From Alphaproteobacteria bacterium (GTDB lineage Bacteria; Pseudomonadota; Alphaproteobacteria; Thalassobaculales; Thalassobaculaceae), in assembly GCA_013203465.1 (NCBI GenBank), contig JABMNR010000200.1, forward strand, positions 19,081 through 83,080: a stretch of DNA of 64,000 nt, given 5' to 3'. The stretch's first letter is position 1. The number at the start of each line of letters is the position of its first letter. The notes beneath the pieces were generated by a model that was not told the DNA's origin, did no database searches, and saw only the letters and a program-made list of their open reading frames with translations. The translations under genes and the position numbers were made by a program. Below are positions 43,824 through 52,742 of the stretch, one piece after another.

Positions 43824-44480
43824 ATGACCAAGGCCTTTGCCGAGATCGCGTTCACCCCCGCCGTCCGCGCGATGCAGACCAAACAAGGCTCCGCCCAAGG
43901 TTACGAGAAATTCTTAGCGGCGGAGGCGGAGCGCAGTGATCGCCTGAGCGAGCAGGAAGCCGCGTTCATTGCCGCGCGCGACGGCTTCTACCAAGCCACG
44001 GTCTCGGAAACCGGCTGGCCCTATGTCCAGTTTCGTGGCGGGCCGGTCGGTTTTCTCAAGGTCCTGGATGCCAAAACCATCGCCTTCGCCGATTTTCGCG
44101 GTAACCGGCAATACATCAGCGCCGGCAACCTGACGACGAACGATCGGATCGCGCTGATCCTGATGGATTATCCCAACCGGCGCCGGCTCAAACTCTGGGG
44201 CCGGGTTCGGCTGATTGACGCCAAGCAAGACCCGGCGCTGATCGGCGCGCTGCGTGAGGAAGGCTACCGCGCCCTGCCGGAACGCGCCATGGTCATCACC
44301 GTCGAGGCGTTAGACTGGAACTGCCCGCAGCACATCCCGCAGCGCTTCACGATCGAGGAAATCGGTGAAAGCCTTGAGTTGCTGCGGGCGGAAAACGCCC
44401 AACTTCACCGCGAGGCCACCCGCCTTCGCGAGGAGGTCGCACGCCTGCGGACGGCGCCGGCCAGTGACGGGGTTTCCTGA
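43824..44480 (+). CDS. Pyridoxamine 5'-phosphate oxidase family flavoprotein
   Basis: This is a 218-aa protein of the split-barrel PNPOx-like family. Flavin-binding features include FIAARDGFYQATVSETGWPYVQFRGGP, TIAFADFRGNRQYISAGNL and RIALILMDYPNRRRLKLWGRVRL. A heptad-rich C-terminal helix (about 187-211, LELLRAENAQLHREATRL) probably forms a coiled-coil dimer. It is probably a reductase for a small molecule rather than for vitamin B6. It is divergent from the LysR gene and likely under its control. Confidence 0.88.
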   Translation: MTKAFAEIAFTPAVRAMQTKQGSAQGYEKFLAAEAERSDRLSEQEAAFIAARDGFYQATVSETGWPYVQFRGGPVGFLKVLDAKTIAFADFRGNRQYISAGNLTTNDRIALILMDYPNRRRLKLWGRVRLIDAKQDPALIGALREEGYRALPERAMVITVEALDWNCPQHIPQRFTIEEIGESLELLRAENAQLHREATRLREEVARLRTAPASDGVS

Positions 44481-44491
44481 CTCGCGATGGG

Positions 44492-45145
44492 TTAGGGTTG
44501 CGTGCCGAAGATCCGGTCGCCGGCATCGCCGAGGCCCGGAACGATATAGGCCTTCTCATTCAAATGATCATCCAGGGCGGCGGTGTAGATCGGCACCAGT
44601 GGATGGTCCCGGTGAAACCGGCGCACACCCTCCGGCGCGGCGACCAGCACCATGAAGCGGATACGCTCGTCCGGCACGCCGTGCTTGTTCAACACATCGG
44701 CGGCGTGGGACGCCGAGTTCCCCGTCGCCAGCATCGGATCGACCAGCACGAACATCCGTTCCTCGGCCGCCGGCAACTTCACCAGATACTCCACCGGCTC
44801 CTTGGTCACCGGATCGCGATAGAGGCCGATATGCCCCTCGTAAGCGGTCGGCAGCAGCTCGCGCAGGCCATCGACCATGCCCAGCCCAGCGCGCAGGATA
44901 CCGACGATCACCAGACGCACCTCGGCCAAGGACGGTGCCTCCATCGGCGCCACCGGCGTCTCGATCTTGCGCATAACGGTTTGCAGCGGACGGGTTACCT
45001 CGTAGCCGAGCAGCAGCGCGATCTCCTTGAGCAACACCCGAAATTTGGAGCTCGACGTGCTCTTATCCCGCATGATGGTCAACTTGTGCTTGATCAACGG
45101 ATGGTCGACGACGAACAGGTTTGGAAAGTCCGGGTGGGCGTCCAT
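44492..45145 (-). CDS. upp: Uracil phosphoribosyltransferase
   Basis: Upp salvages uracil to UMP with PRPP. The 217-aa product carries [22 protein letters not shown] at the N-terminus, [13 protein letters not shown], the PRPP loop [13 protein letters not shown] and the C-terminal uracil-binding [16 protein letters not shown]. It is convergent with the PNPOx-like gene, 11 bp apart, and follows the rpmB terminator. The length is slightly above average because of its N-terminus. Confidence 0.96.
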   Translation of the reverse strand: MDAHPDFPNLFVVDHPLIKHKLTIMRDKSTSSSKFRVLLKEIALLLGYEVTRPLQTVMRKIETPVAPMEAPSLAEVRLVIVGILRAGLGMVDGLRELLPTAYEGHIGLYRDPVTKEPVEYLVKLPAAEERMFVLVDPMLATGNSASHAADVLNKHGVPDERIRFMVLVAAPEGVRRFHRDHPLVPIYTAALDDHLNEKAYIVPGLGDAGDRIFGTQP

Positions 45146-45225
45146 CGACCCTCTCCATCATGCGGGTGGTTGCAACCGGCCGAGCCTAACCTCGACATCG
45201 ACCAAGGAAAACGATCGCGGACACG

Positions 45226-45249
45226 AAAACGCCCGCCATGGGGCGGGCG
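45226..45249 (-). terminator. rpmB terminator
   Basis: An 8-bp perfect GC stem (45230-45237 with 45242-45249, four-base loop) is followed by TTTT on the minus strand, 25 bp after the rpmB stop. Confidence 0.8.
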
Positions 45250-45274
45250 CCTCGAAACACGATCTAGCGTGGCG

Positions 45275-45577
45275 TCACGCGGCCGACGCGGCCTTCTTGG
45301 CTTCGGCCTTCTCGATCCGCTTCTTCAGCCGCAGTGCCTCCGGCGGCAATGCCGACACGCGGGTCGTCTTCAGGAAGGCGTCGAGCCCGCCATTGTGTTC
45401 CACCGTGCGAATCGCATGGGTCGACAGCCGCAGGCGCACCATCTCACCCAGCACGTCCGACAGCAGCGAGGTATTCTGCAGGTTCGGCAGAAAGCGCCGA
45501 CGGGTCCGGTTGTTCGCGTGGCTGACGTTGTTACCGGTCAGCACTGCCTTGCCAGTGAGTGCGCAGCGTCGCGCCAT
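45275..45577 (-). CDS. rpmB: Ribosomal protein bL28
   Basis: This is large-subunit protein bL28, 100 aa, starting [20 protein letters not shown] and containing [13 protein letters not shown] and [23 protein letters not shown]. The alphaproteobacterial C-terminal extension ([16 protein letters not shown]) is present. A strong promoter lies about 100 bp upstream and a terminator follows, so it is a single-gene unit. Confidence 0.96.
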   Translation of the reverse strand: MARRCALTGKAVLTGNNVSHANNRTRRRFLPNLQNTSLLSDVLGEMVRLRLSTHAIRTVEHNGGLDAFLKTTRVSALPPEALRLKKRIEKAEAKKAASAA

Positions 45578-45677
45578 GGGTCTGCTCCTTCGTGGCATCC
45601 CGCGGCTCAGTCCGCATAACGGTCCGGCGCGAGACCATAAAAAACGTCCGCCGCCCACCGGGCGGCACGGAAACGGG

Positions 45678-45706
45678 GATATACGCGAGGGCGAAACCCC
45701 GGTCAA
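45678..45706 (-). promoter_or_regulatory. Strong sigma-70 promoter of rpmB
   Basis: On the minus strand TTGACC and TATATC are separated by exactly 17 bp, about 100 bp before the rpmB start. It is one of the clearest promoters in the window. Confidence 0.7.
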
Positions 45707-45798
45707 GCGTCGCGCCCGGCTTCGCACCACCGGCTTCGCAGCCTTGGAAACCTAGCTTAGCATGGGCTGGATCGCTCACGTCCGCCCAGGTGACCCCG

Positions 45799-46278
45799 AT
45801 GCCTCTCCATGCCAACGCCCAACGCATCCAGGATCTGCTGATCGAGCGTGGGTTTCCCCTCGACGTCATCGAGATGCCGGGATCGACCCGCACCGCCGGA
45901 GACGCGGCGGCCGCCTGCGGCTGCACGCTGGCGCAGATCGGCAAATCACTGGTGTTCCGCGCCAAGCCGTCGAACCGTCCCGTCCTGGTGGTGGCGAGTG
46001 GCGTCAACCGTGTGGACGAGAAGAAGATTGCCTCGGCATTACGCGAATCCATCGTTCGCGCGGATCCGGAATTCGTACGCGCCAGCACCGGCTTCGCCGT
46101 CGGTGGTGTGCCGCCGATTGGCCATGCGGTCGCGCCGGTGGTCTATCTGGACGCCGAGTTGATGGCCTTGGAACGGATTTGGTGCGCCGCCGGCACGCCG
46201 CGCGCGGTGTTCGCGCTAACCCCCCAGGACCTACGAACACTCACCGGCGGCATGGTGTTGGACGTCAAGCAAACCTAG
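45799..46278 (+). CDS. YbaK/EbsC-family aminoacyl-tRNA deacylase
   Basis: This is a 159-aa editing-domain protein of the YbaK/ProX family, which hydrolyses mischarged tRNAs such as Cys-tRNA(Pro). Motifs include FPLDVIEMPGSTRTAGDAAAACGC, AQIGKSLVFRA with the conserved Lys, VDEKKIASALRESIV, and GFAVGGVPPIGHAV near residue 100. The ATG giving MPLHANAQRIQ is chosen; no strong ribosome binding site is visible. It is convergent with the Lrp gene. Confidence 0.88.
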   Translation: MPLHANAQRIQDLLIERGFPLDVIEMPGSTRTAGDAAAACGCTLAQIGKSLVFRAKPSNRPVLVVASGVNRVDEKKIASALRESIVRADPEFVRASTGFAVGGVPPIGHAVAPVVYLDAELMALERIWCAAGTPRAVFALTPQDLRTLTGGMVLDVKQT

Positions 46279-46306
46279 TTTTCTGACCTGGTGGGGCGAT
46301 TAGTGT

Positions 46307-46819
46307 TCACCCGGTCTCATCGAGCGTGATCGGCGGCTGTTGCGGGCCGACCCGCACGCTGGGCCCCGCCATTACCATCTTCGACTTGACCGGTGAGGAC
46401 AGCACGATCGACGTTGTGGTTTCGCCATAGGTGCGTAGCTGCGCGATCACGTGCTCAAGGTGCACCATTGAGGACACCACGACCTTGATCATGTAGCTGT
46501 CCTGCCCGGTGACGTGATGGCACTCCTGCACCTCGGCCAGCGTATGGGCGACCGTGGCGATCCGGCCATGGTGATCTCCCGTGGTCTTGAGGTGCACGAA
46601 GGCCATCGTTGGATAACCCAGTCGCGAGGGGTCGATCATGGCGCGGTAGCCCGAGATGATACCGCTGTCCTCCATCCGGCGAACCCGCTCCGCCACCGCC
46701 GGGGAAGACAAGCCAACCCGGCGCCCCAGCTCGCTGTACGACAACCGAGCGTCTTCCTGGAGCACCCGCAGCAACTGCCATCCGACCTTGTCGAGCTGGC
46801 TGTCAACATCCATCGCCAT
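46307..46819 (-). CDS. Lrp/AsnC family transcriptional regulator
   Basis: This is a 170-aa Lrp-like regulator. Its N-terminal helix-turn-helix reads LQEDARLSYSELGRRVGLSSPAVAERVRRMEDSGIISGY, and its C-terminal RAM ligand-binding domain includes VQECHHVTGQDSYMIKVVVSSMVHLEHVIAQL. The gene stands alone; the target and the amino-acid effector cannot be told. Confidence 0.92.
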   Translation of the reverse strand: MAMDVDSQLDKVGWQLLRVLQEDARLSYSELGRRVGLSSPAVAERVRRMEDSGIISGYRAMIDPSRLGYPTMAFVHLKTTGDHHGRIATVAHTLAEVQECHHVTGQDSYMIKVVVSSMVHLEHVIAQLRTYGETTTSIVLSSPVKSKMVMAGPSVRVGPQQPPITLDETG

Positions 46820-47042
46820 AAGTATTTCCTCGTGAAATCAGGGCTTTGACAACGATACGCCGAAATGCCGTCCGTCACAACCCGCCGCCAAGACCTTCTT
46901 AAATGAGAAACATCCTCTTATCCGGGTAATTCACGAAAAAATTTGTACTCGCGGTAGCGCCATGCGATCGTGAGTCCATTGTACGCTCTTGTGTGTAACG
47001 GGTTATGCAATCGTTCGGACTGTGGACGTTCAGACAGCGAGC

Positions 47043-47393
47043 ATGGGGAAGTGGTCGGTGGGGAGGGAGAAGAGCCTCAATCGGTTGCGCAAGAACGTGA
47101 CGCTCGGGCGGCGTCGCACCAGCGTGAGCCTGGAAGAGCAGGTCTGGAACGGGTTGATCGACATCTGTCGGCGCGAGAACATCGGCATCGATGAACTCTG
47201 TGCCGCGGTCGAGCAACGCCGTGTCGGCTCCTCGATGTCCTCCGCGCTCAGGGTCTTCCTGCTGACCTATTTCCGATCGATTGCCGAGGCCTTGGAAGAG
47301 GGTGCGGGCATCGACGATATCGCGACCCTCACGGCGGTTCTCGATCGGTTTCATACCGAACAGGCCCAGGCGGCGGGTGCCACAAGCGACTGA
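47043..47393 (+). CDS. Ribbon-helix-helix domain protein
   Basis: The 116-aa protein begins MGKWSVGREKSLNRLRKNVTLGRRRTSVSLEEQVWN. The RRTSVSLEEQVWNGLIDICRRENI part fits the ribbon-helix-helix (RHH_4-like) DNA-binding fold common in alphaproteobacteria. SSALRVFLLTYFRSIAEAL follows. The internal ATG at 47043 is preferred over an earlier one at 46989 because the extra residues are not family-like. It probably binds DNA; its target is unknown. Confidence 0.8.
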   Translation: MGKWSVGREKSLNRLRKNVTLGRRRTSVSLEEQVWNGLIDICRRENIGIDELCAAVEQRRVGSSMSSALRVFLLTYFRSIAEALEEGAGIDDIATLTAVLDRFHTEQAQAAGATSD

Positions 47394-47411
47394 CGCATAG
47401 ACCCCCACGCC

Positions 47412-48284
47412 TCAGGCGGTCCAACGAAGCCGTGTGTCAACCCAACGCGGCGCCGGTCCTGGTTCATCCAGAAAGGCCATGACCGACGGCCGATCCAGCA
47501 CATCACCCACCAGCAACCGGTCCCGGTGCATTCCGTCGGCGAGCAGCAGGGAATCCATACCCTCGGCAAGCGCGCCGGCGATATCGGTCGCCCGGTTATC
47601 GCCGACCATCAAGGTGCGCTCGGGCGCGGTGCCGAGAACCTCCAGCGCGCGGTGAAACACCGGAGCATGCGGTTTGCCGTGATAGTGCACCGTACCGCCC
47701 AACGCCTCGTAGCGCGCTGCCAGCGCGCCCGCATGGACCTTGCGCACCCCTTGATCGTAGACCGCATGATCCGGATTGGCGCACAGCATCGGCAAGCCGC
47801 GTTCAGCCGCCACGCGCAGCCGTGCCTCGTAGGTGTCAACCGTGTCGAGCAGACCTTCGGGCCCGGCGTTCAGGACCCAATCCGCCGTCTCCAGACCCGG
47901 CACCAGTTGAAACCGGGTGCCGGGAAGGATGTCGTCAAACCGGGTGGGCGCGAAATTATGCACCCGGGGGCCAAGGCTGGCATGGAACGGATCCGCGCGT
48001 TCAACAAGGTGACGATGGCTTTCACCGCCGGAGGTGATGACTTCACGGTACAGCGTGGGCGCGATACCGAGCCCCTTCAGCCGAGCCGCCACCGCGGCGG
48101 CAAGACGCGGCGAGTTCGACAACACAACCACTGCCGCGCCACGCGCCGCCAGCCGTTGCAGAACATCGAGGGCGCCGGGAAACACCACGTCGCCGTCGTA
48201 CACTGTTCCCCAGATATCGAAAATCCAGCCGTCATAGCGCTCGGCCAGTTCCGTCACGCCATCGATGACGTCGGTTTCGCTCAT
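47412..48284 (-). CDS. HAD-superfamily class IIA hydrolase (TIGR01459-like)
   Basis: This is a 290-aa HAD phosphatase. Motif I is FDIWGTVYDG, with the second Asp replaced by Trp-Gly-Thr as in this subfamily; motif II is VVVLSNSPR, and motif III/IV is the C-terminal HYHGKPHAPVF and MVGDNRATDIAGAL. The ATG at 48284 leaves a 43-bp gap to the tipF-like gene; a longer frame would overlap it. The substrate is unknown. Confidence 0.88.
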   Translation of the reverse strand: MSETDVIDGVTELAERYDGWIFDIWGTVYDGDVVFPGALDVLQRLAARGAAVVVLSNSPRLAAAVAARLKGLGIAPTLYREVITSGGESHRHLVERADPFHASLGPRVHNFAPTRFDDILPGTRFQLVPGLETADWVLNAGPEGLLDTVDTYEARLRVAAERGLPMLCANPDHAVYDQGVRKVHAGALAARYEALGGTVHYHGKPHAPVFHRALEVLGTAPERTLMVGDNRATDIAGALAEGMDSLLLADGMHRDRLLVGDVLDRPSVMAFLDEPGPAPRWVDTRLRWTA

Positions 48285-48327
48285 ACGATCATGCTCGTGG
48301 GGGATGTGCTGCTCATCGAGTGCCGGA

Positions 48328-49515
48328 TCACCCGCCTTGGGCGATGGGTCGCGGCTCACCGAACAGGTAACCCTGTCCGAAATCGACGCGCAGTTCCAAA
48401 AGGTCCAGCAACATTTCCTCGCTCTCGATCTTCTCGACGATCAGATCCATGGCGTTGCGGTCGAGCGCCCCCTTGAACGCGCGCATGTCCAGCACCGGCG
48501 TGTCGCCGCGCGCCAATTCATGCAGCATATGGGCGTTCACCTTGATGTAGCGGAAGCCCTGCTCCGCCAGATCCTCCAGGTTCAAGTTCATATCCGTGAC
48601 CTGATCGAGCGAGAACCGATAGCCGCAGCCGCGCAACCGCTGCAGGTTGAGGCGGGTGTCGTAATTCTCCGATGCGATGCTGGCCTGATCGAACTCGAAG
48701 ATCAGCGTCTCGGCCAACGGCCGGTTCTCGGCCATGAACGCGATGAAGTCCTGGAAGAAATCGACGTCGGTCAGTGACGCGTTGGAGATGTTGCAGAAGA
48801 AACCGACATCCAGGTGATCGCGTCGGGCCCGGCGCACCAGTTGTACGCAGCGCACCAGCAACAGGTTATCGATGGCGTCGACCAGTCCCTCGCGTTCGGC
48901 GACCGGAATGTACTGTTCCGGCGTAATGACCGAACCAGCCGGCGTGGTGATGCGTGAGAAACACTCATAGAACCGGCGCTTGCGCTGCGGCAGGCTGACC
49001 ACGGGTTGCAGGTACAACTCGACCCGCTCCTCGCGCAGGCCGGTCTCGATCGCATCCAGCAACTCGGAATCGCTCAGCGGGACGGTCTCCTTGCTGGCCT
49101 TCACAATGCCGTCGCGCGGGACCGGCGCGGCGTCCTTGGTCTTTGGCGCCGCGATCGCCTTACCGCCGCCAGCGGCGTCCTTGCGTTCCGACAATTGCTT
49201 GAGCAAGCCCTGCAACACCCGCAACTCGTTCGAGAGTTTCTCGGCATCCGGCAGATCGTCGACCCGGACGCGCAACGTCTCGATTTCGGCGCGGTTGGTC
49301 TTGGTCTCGCCCTGCAGCTCGTTCACCTGATGTGTCAGTTCCCGTACCCGACGCTCCAGTGCCCGGGCGCGGCCCCTCTGAGCCATGGTGATATGCAGCG
49401 CCACTGCCAGGGCGGCAATCACCACCCCGGTCGTCGGCGCCGGCGCCACTTGGAAGTACGACGCCGCGACGCCGCCCGCCGCCGCGAGAGCCAGATACAG
49501 AACGGCGATCACCAA
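48328..49515 (-). CDS. tipF: TipF-like membrane protein with degenerate EAL domain
   Basis: Caulobacter TipF is a c-di-GMP-binding protein that positions and promotes flagellum assembly. This 395-aa protein has the same plan: two N-terminal membrane helices (about 3-20 and 28-46), a cytoplasmic coiled coil (about 50-112), and an EAL domain from about 148. The EAL motif is degenerate (YECFSR in place of E-x-L-x-R), and the DDFG-type loop reads SLDQVTDMN, so it is probably a binder and not a phosphodiesterase. FGQGYLFGEPRP is kept. Confidence 0.82.
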   Translation of the reverse strand: MVIAVLYLALAAAGGVAASYFQVAPAPTTGVVIAALAVALHITMAQRGRARALERRVRELTHQVNELQGETKTNRAEIETLRVRVDDLPDAEKLSNELRVLQGLLKQLSERKDAAGGGKAIAAPKTKDAAPVPRDGIVKASKETVPLSDSELLDAIETGLREERVELYLQPVVSLPQRKRRFYECFSRITTPAGSVITPEQYIPVAEREGLVDAIDNLLLVRCVQLVRRARRDHLDVGFFCNISNASLTDVDFFQDFIAFMAENRPLAETLIFEFDQASIASENYDTRLNLQRLRGCGYRFSLDQVTDMNLNLEDLAEQGFRYIKVNAHMLHELARGDTPVLDMRAFKGALDRNAMDLIVEKIESEEMLLDLLELRVDFGQGYLFGEPRPIAQGG

Positions 49516-49548
49516 ATGGCCGAGAATGGAACAACTCCTCCGAACGCG

Positions 49549-50616
49549 TCAGTCGCCTACAAGTCGCTCGGCGTCGAGCCCGACGGCTTCCTCGACCCGC
49601 TCGATACCGTCGACCGCCAGATGCGCCGCGATATCATCGCGGATGCGCCGAAACAACCCGGGACCGTTATACACCAGCGCCGTGTAAAGCTGCACCAGAC
49701 GCGCGCCGGCACGGATCTTGGCGTAGGCCGACGCACCATCCTCTACCCCGCCGACGCCGACCAGCGGCAGCCGGTTTCCGGCGATCCGGTAGGCGCGGGC
49801 GAGCAGCCGGGTCGACGGCCCGAACAACGGCCGGCCGGACAGGCCACCGGCCTCCCCGCGCGCCGTGCCGCGCAGCGACTCGGGACGCGCGACCGTGGTG
49901 TTGCTGATGATCAAGCCCGCGATACCGGCCGTGATCGCGGTCTCGACGATCGCCTCCAGCTGTCCCTCGGCGAGATCGGGTGCGATCTTCAGCAGCACCG
50001 GCGGGCGGGCGCCGGCCCCGTCACATGCCGCCATCACCGCCGCCAACAAGCGGCCGAGCGATCCCTCCCCCTGCAAGTCCCGCAACCCCGGCGTGTTGGG
50101 CGAGGATATGTTGATGGTGAGGTAATCCGCCAGCGGCGCGAAGGCCAGTACGCCGGTAACGTAATCCTCGACCGGGTCGGCGGTGTCCTTGTTGGCGCCG
50201 ATGTTCACGCCGACCACGCCAAGGCCTCGATCCCGCCCCGCCAAACGGACAACCGCCGCCGCCAAACCATCGTTGTTGAAGCCGTTGCGGTTGATCACCG
50301 CCGCGTCCTCCGGCAACCGGAACAACCGCGGACGCGGGTTGCCCGCCTGCGGCCGTGGGGTGATGGTGCCGACCTCGACCGCGCCGACACCAAGCCGCTG
50401 CAAGCCACGCCAGCATTCGGCGCTTTTGTCGAACCCGGCGGCGAGACAGACCGGATGCGGAAAATCGAGACCGAACACGGATTGCGCCAGCGACGACGGC
50501 ACCGAACTCCGATCCACCGGACCGAAACCGGTGGCGAGCGCCCGCACCGTAATCCGGTGTGCCGTCTCCGGATCCAACAGCCGCAGCGCCGGTAGGGCCA
50601 AGTCGAAGATGTTCAT
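49549..50616 (-). CDS. pyrD: Dihydroorotate dehydrogenase (class 2, quinone-dependent)
   Basis: PyrD oxidises dihydroorotate to orotate and passes electrons to quinone at the inner membrane. The 355-aa product has the class 2 N-terminal helix, the FMN motif PVCLAAGFDKSAE, VEVGTITPRPQAGNPRPRLFRL, the active-site segment NISSPNTPGLRDLQ with the catalytic Ser, and the C-terminal LVGVGGVEDGASAYAKIRAGA. The start at MNIFDLALPALRLLDPE is preferred over a longer frame. It is 33 bp upstream of the tipF-like gene. Confidence 0.95.
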   Translation of the reverse strand: MNIFDLALPALRLLDPETAHRITVRALATGFGPVDRSSVPSSLAQSVFGLDFPHPVCLAAGFDKSAECWRGLQRLGVGAVEVGTITPRPQAGNPRPRLFRLPEDAAVINRNGFNNDGLAAAVVRLAGRDRGLGVVGVNIGANKDTADPVEDYVTGVLAFAPLADYLTINISSPNTPGLRDLQGEGSLGRLLAAVMAACDGAGARPPVLLKIAPDLAEGQLEAIVETAITAGIAGLIISNTTVARPESLRGTARGEAGGLSGRPLFGPSTRLLARAYRIAGNRLPLVGVGGVEDGASAYAKIRAGARLVQLYTALVYNGPGLFRRIRDDIAAHLAVDGIERVEEAVGLDAERLVGD

Positions 50617-50744
50617 GGCGGCGGACCGTAATCGGGGGTCGGCGCGTCGGCAAGCGGCACGCAACAGGGGCGCAGCAAGGGCATTAAGGCTTTATTGACG
50701 AATTATCGTTAACTGGTGGCCACCACCGGCCTCAAGAGGGACAC

Positions 50745-51080
50745 ATGACCGCCACCGCCCGCGCACCCGTCGCTTTCTCGTCGTCGTCCAATGACGATGT
50801 AGCCAACCTGATCGAGGGACTTGAAGGTGATCTCGCGTTGATTCGCGACGTCGCCGCGAAGATCGGCAAGATCGCCAGCCAGACCAACCTGCTGGCCCTG
50901 AACGCCACCATCGAAGCGGCGCGCGCCGGCGAAGCCGGCAAGGGCTTCGCGGTGGTGGCCTCCGAGGTTAAATCCTTGTCGGTCAACACCAAGTCGGCGA
51001 CCGATCAGATCTCGGACGTAATCGCCTCCGTCACCGATCGGGTGGCGCGGGTGAAGCAGGCGCTGCACGCACCCGGTTAA
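50745..51080 (+). CDS. Stand-alone methyl-accepting chemotaxis signalling-tip protein
   Basis: The 111-aa product consists almost only of the conserved hairpin tip of chemoreceptors: [20 protein letters not shown], then [17 protein letters not shown], then a short return helix. There is no membrane helix, no sensor domain and no HAMP domain, and the methylation helices are truncated. Full-length receptors are 500 aa or more. It may be a minimal soluble CheA/CheW-binding module or the remnant of a receptor gene. The reading frame is intact, and the N-terminus is a short Ala/Ser-rich stretch. Confidence 0.82.
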   Translation: MTATARAPVAFSSSSNDDVANLIEGLEGDLALIRDVAAKIGKIASQTNLLALNATIEAARAGEAGKGFAVVASEVKSLSVNTKSATDQISDVIASVTDRVARVKQALHAPG

Positions 51081-51153
51081 GGCAACCACCCGCGAGCATT
51101 ACGTCAGACGCCAGCCATCGCGCACCCTTGGCGCGTCGTGGTGGTGACGCTAA

Positions 51154-51182
51154 GGTCGGATCGACTGATGATCGATCCGACC
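51154..51182. promoter_or_regulatory. Perfect 11-bp inverted repeat before the aminotransferase gene
   Basis: GGTCGGATCGA and its exact complement are separated by 7 bp, ending 17 bp before the ATG. In the mRNA it would form a strong hairpin next to the ribosome binding site GGAG; as DNA it could be an operator. Confidence 0.6.
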
Positions 51183-51199
51183 TGAAGCGGAGCCTCCCC

Positions 51200-52042
51200 A
51201 TGAAGGCATTCACCTACGTCGACGATGGCACCTGGCACGAGGGTAACCCTCTGGTACTGGGGCCGATGACCCAATCCACTTGGCTGGGGTCGCTGGTGTT
51301 CGACGGCGCCCGCGCGTTCGAGGGCACCATCCCCGACATCGAGCGGCATTGCGCCCGGGCGTGTGAAAGCGCGCGCAAGATGATGCTGGAGCCCAAGATC
51401 CGGCCGGAGGAGATCGTCGAACTGGTCAAGGAGGGCGTGGCCAAGCATTCCGGCGACACCGCGCTCTACATCAAGCCGATGTTCTGGGCCGACGGCGGCT
51501 GGATCTATCCCGACCCGGCGACCACGCGCTTCCTGCTGAACATCTTCGAGAGCCCGCTGCCCGACTGGTCGGGGTTCGGCGTCACCGTCTCCTCCAAGCG
51601 CCGGCCGGCCCCGGATCAGGCGCCGACCGACGCCAAGGCCGCCTGTCTCTACGCCAACGCCGGCCGGGCGCTGAAAGAGGCGAACGACAAGGGTTTCGAT
51701 AACGCGGTCGTTCTCGATCCGATCGGCAACGTCGCCGAGTTCGCCACCGCCAATCTGTTCTACGCCAAGGATGGCGAGGTCCACACGCCGATTCCGAACG
51801 GCACCTTCCTGAACGGTGTCACCCGCCAACGTGTCATCGGCCTGCTGCGCAAGGCCGGCTACACGGTGCACGAACGGACGGTGACGGTGCTGGATCTGAT
51901 GGAGGCCGACGAAATTTTCTCCTCGGGCAACCACGGCAAGGTGCAACCCGTGAACAAGATCGAGACCCGCAACCTGCAACCCGGCCCGGTCGCCGCCAAG
52001 GCCAAGGAGATGTACTGGGCCTTCGCCCACGGCGACACGTAG
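51200..52042 (+). CDS. ilvE: Branched-chain amino acid aminotransferase (class IV)
   Basis: This PLP enzyme interconverts Leu, Ile and Val with their 2-oxo acids. The 280-aa product shows SLVFDGARAFEGTIPDIERH near residues 31-50 and APTDAKAACLYANAGRALKEA, with Lys146 as the probable PLP lysine. GNVAEFATANLFYAKDG, LNGVTRQRVIGLLRKAGY and EADEIFSSGNHGKVQPV follow. The start is set by the GCGGAGCC ribosome binding site. A D-amino acid or aminodeoxychorismate activity cannot be excluded for a class IV fold. Confidence 0.87.
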   Translation: MKAFTYVDDGTWHEGNPLVLGPMTQSTWLGSLVFDGARAFEGTIPDIERHCARACESARKMMLEPKIRPEEIVELVKEGVAKHSGDTALYIKPMFWADGGWIYPDPATTRFLLNIFESPLPDWSGFGVTVSSKRRPAPDQAPTDAKAACLYANAGRALKEANDKGFDNAVVLDPIGNVAEFATANLFYAKDGEVHTPIPNGTFLNGVTRQRVIGLLRKAGYTVHERTVTVLDLMEADEIFSSGNHGKVQPVNKIETRNLQPGPVAAKAKEMYWAFAHGDT

Positions 52043-52061
52043 CCTGCACGAGAACCGCGCG

Positions 52062-52742
52062 GTGACCTTCTCGATCGCCGGACGCTGTGGCCGCACCGGA
52101 CAATTCGGCGTGGCCCTGGCCACCTCATCAATCGGCGCCGGCGGCCGCTGCGCCCATCTCCGGCCCGGCGTCGGCGCGTTCCTGACCCAGGCGCGCACCG
52201 ATCCGCGTCTCGGCCCGGTCGGGCTTGAGTTGATGGCGGCCGGACGGTCGGCACCCGAGACCGTGGCCGCCGTCGTCGCCTCGACCGAGCACCGATCCTG
52301 GCGACAGATCGCCGCCCTCACCCCCGATGGTGATGGCGCGTTCTGGACCGGCGAGGACGTTGCTCCGCCGGCCGACGGGCTGTTGTTGGGTGACGCGGTG
52401 GTGATCGGCAATTGGGTCGCCAGCGAGGCGGTGATCGCCGCCATCGGCGCCGGGTTCGAGGTCGATCCACTGGCGGCGTTGGCGGATCGGCTGATCCAGG
52501 CGCTGGAATCCGGCGAGGAGGCGGGCGGCGAGCTCGACCCGCTGCAATCCGCCGCCGTCATCGTCTGCGACCCGTTGTACAGCTTCCCGATCATCGACCT
52601 GCGGGTGGATCGTGCGGCCCAGCCAATCGCCGATCTGCGCGACGCCTGGGAGCGCTGGGCGCCGATCATGGACGGCTATCTGCGGCGTGCCCTCGACCCG
52701 GCCTCGGCCCCGGCGACCGAGGACCTTGAGGGGCATCGGTGA
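52062..52742 (+). CDS. DUF1028 family protein
   Basis: This is a 226-aa Ntn-hydrolase-like protein of DUF1028. It begins with a GTG (TFSIAGRCGRTGQFGVALATSS), and the conserved GLLLGDAVVIGNWVASEAVIAAIGAGFE segment follows in the middle. Members often occur with amidase or peptidase pathways; the function is not established. It starts 19 bp after ilvE and overlaps the next gene by 4 bp (GTGA). Confidence 0.85.
   Translation: MTFSIAGRCGRTGQFGVALATSSIGAGGRCAHLRPGVGAFLTQARTDPRLGPVGLELMAAGRSAPETVAAVVASTEHRSWRQIAALTPDGDGAFWTGEDVAPPADGLLLGDAVVIGNWVASEAVIAAIGAGFEVDPLAALADRLIQALESGEEAGGELDPLQSAAVIVCDPLYSFPIIDLRVDRAAQPIADLRDAWERWAPIMDGYLRRALDPASAPATEDLEGHR

Noticed and set aside
46989..47042. An upstream ATG for the ribbon-helix-helix gene
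   Set aside because: The extra 18 residues do not fit the family and no ribosome binding site precedes that ATG.
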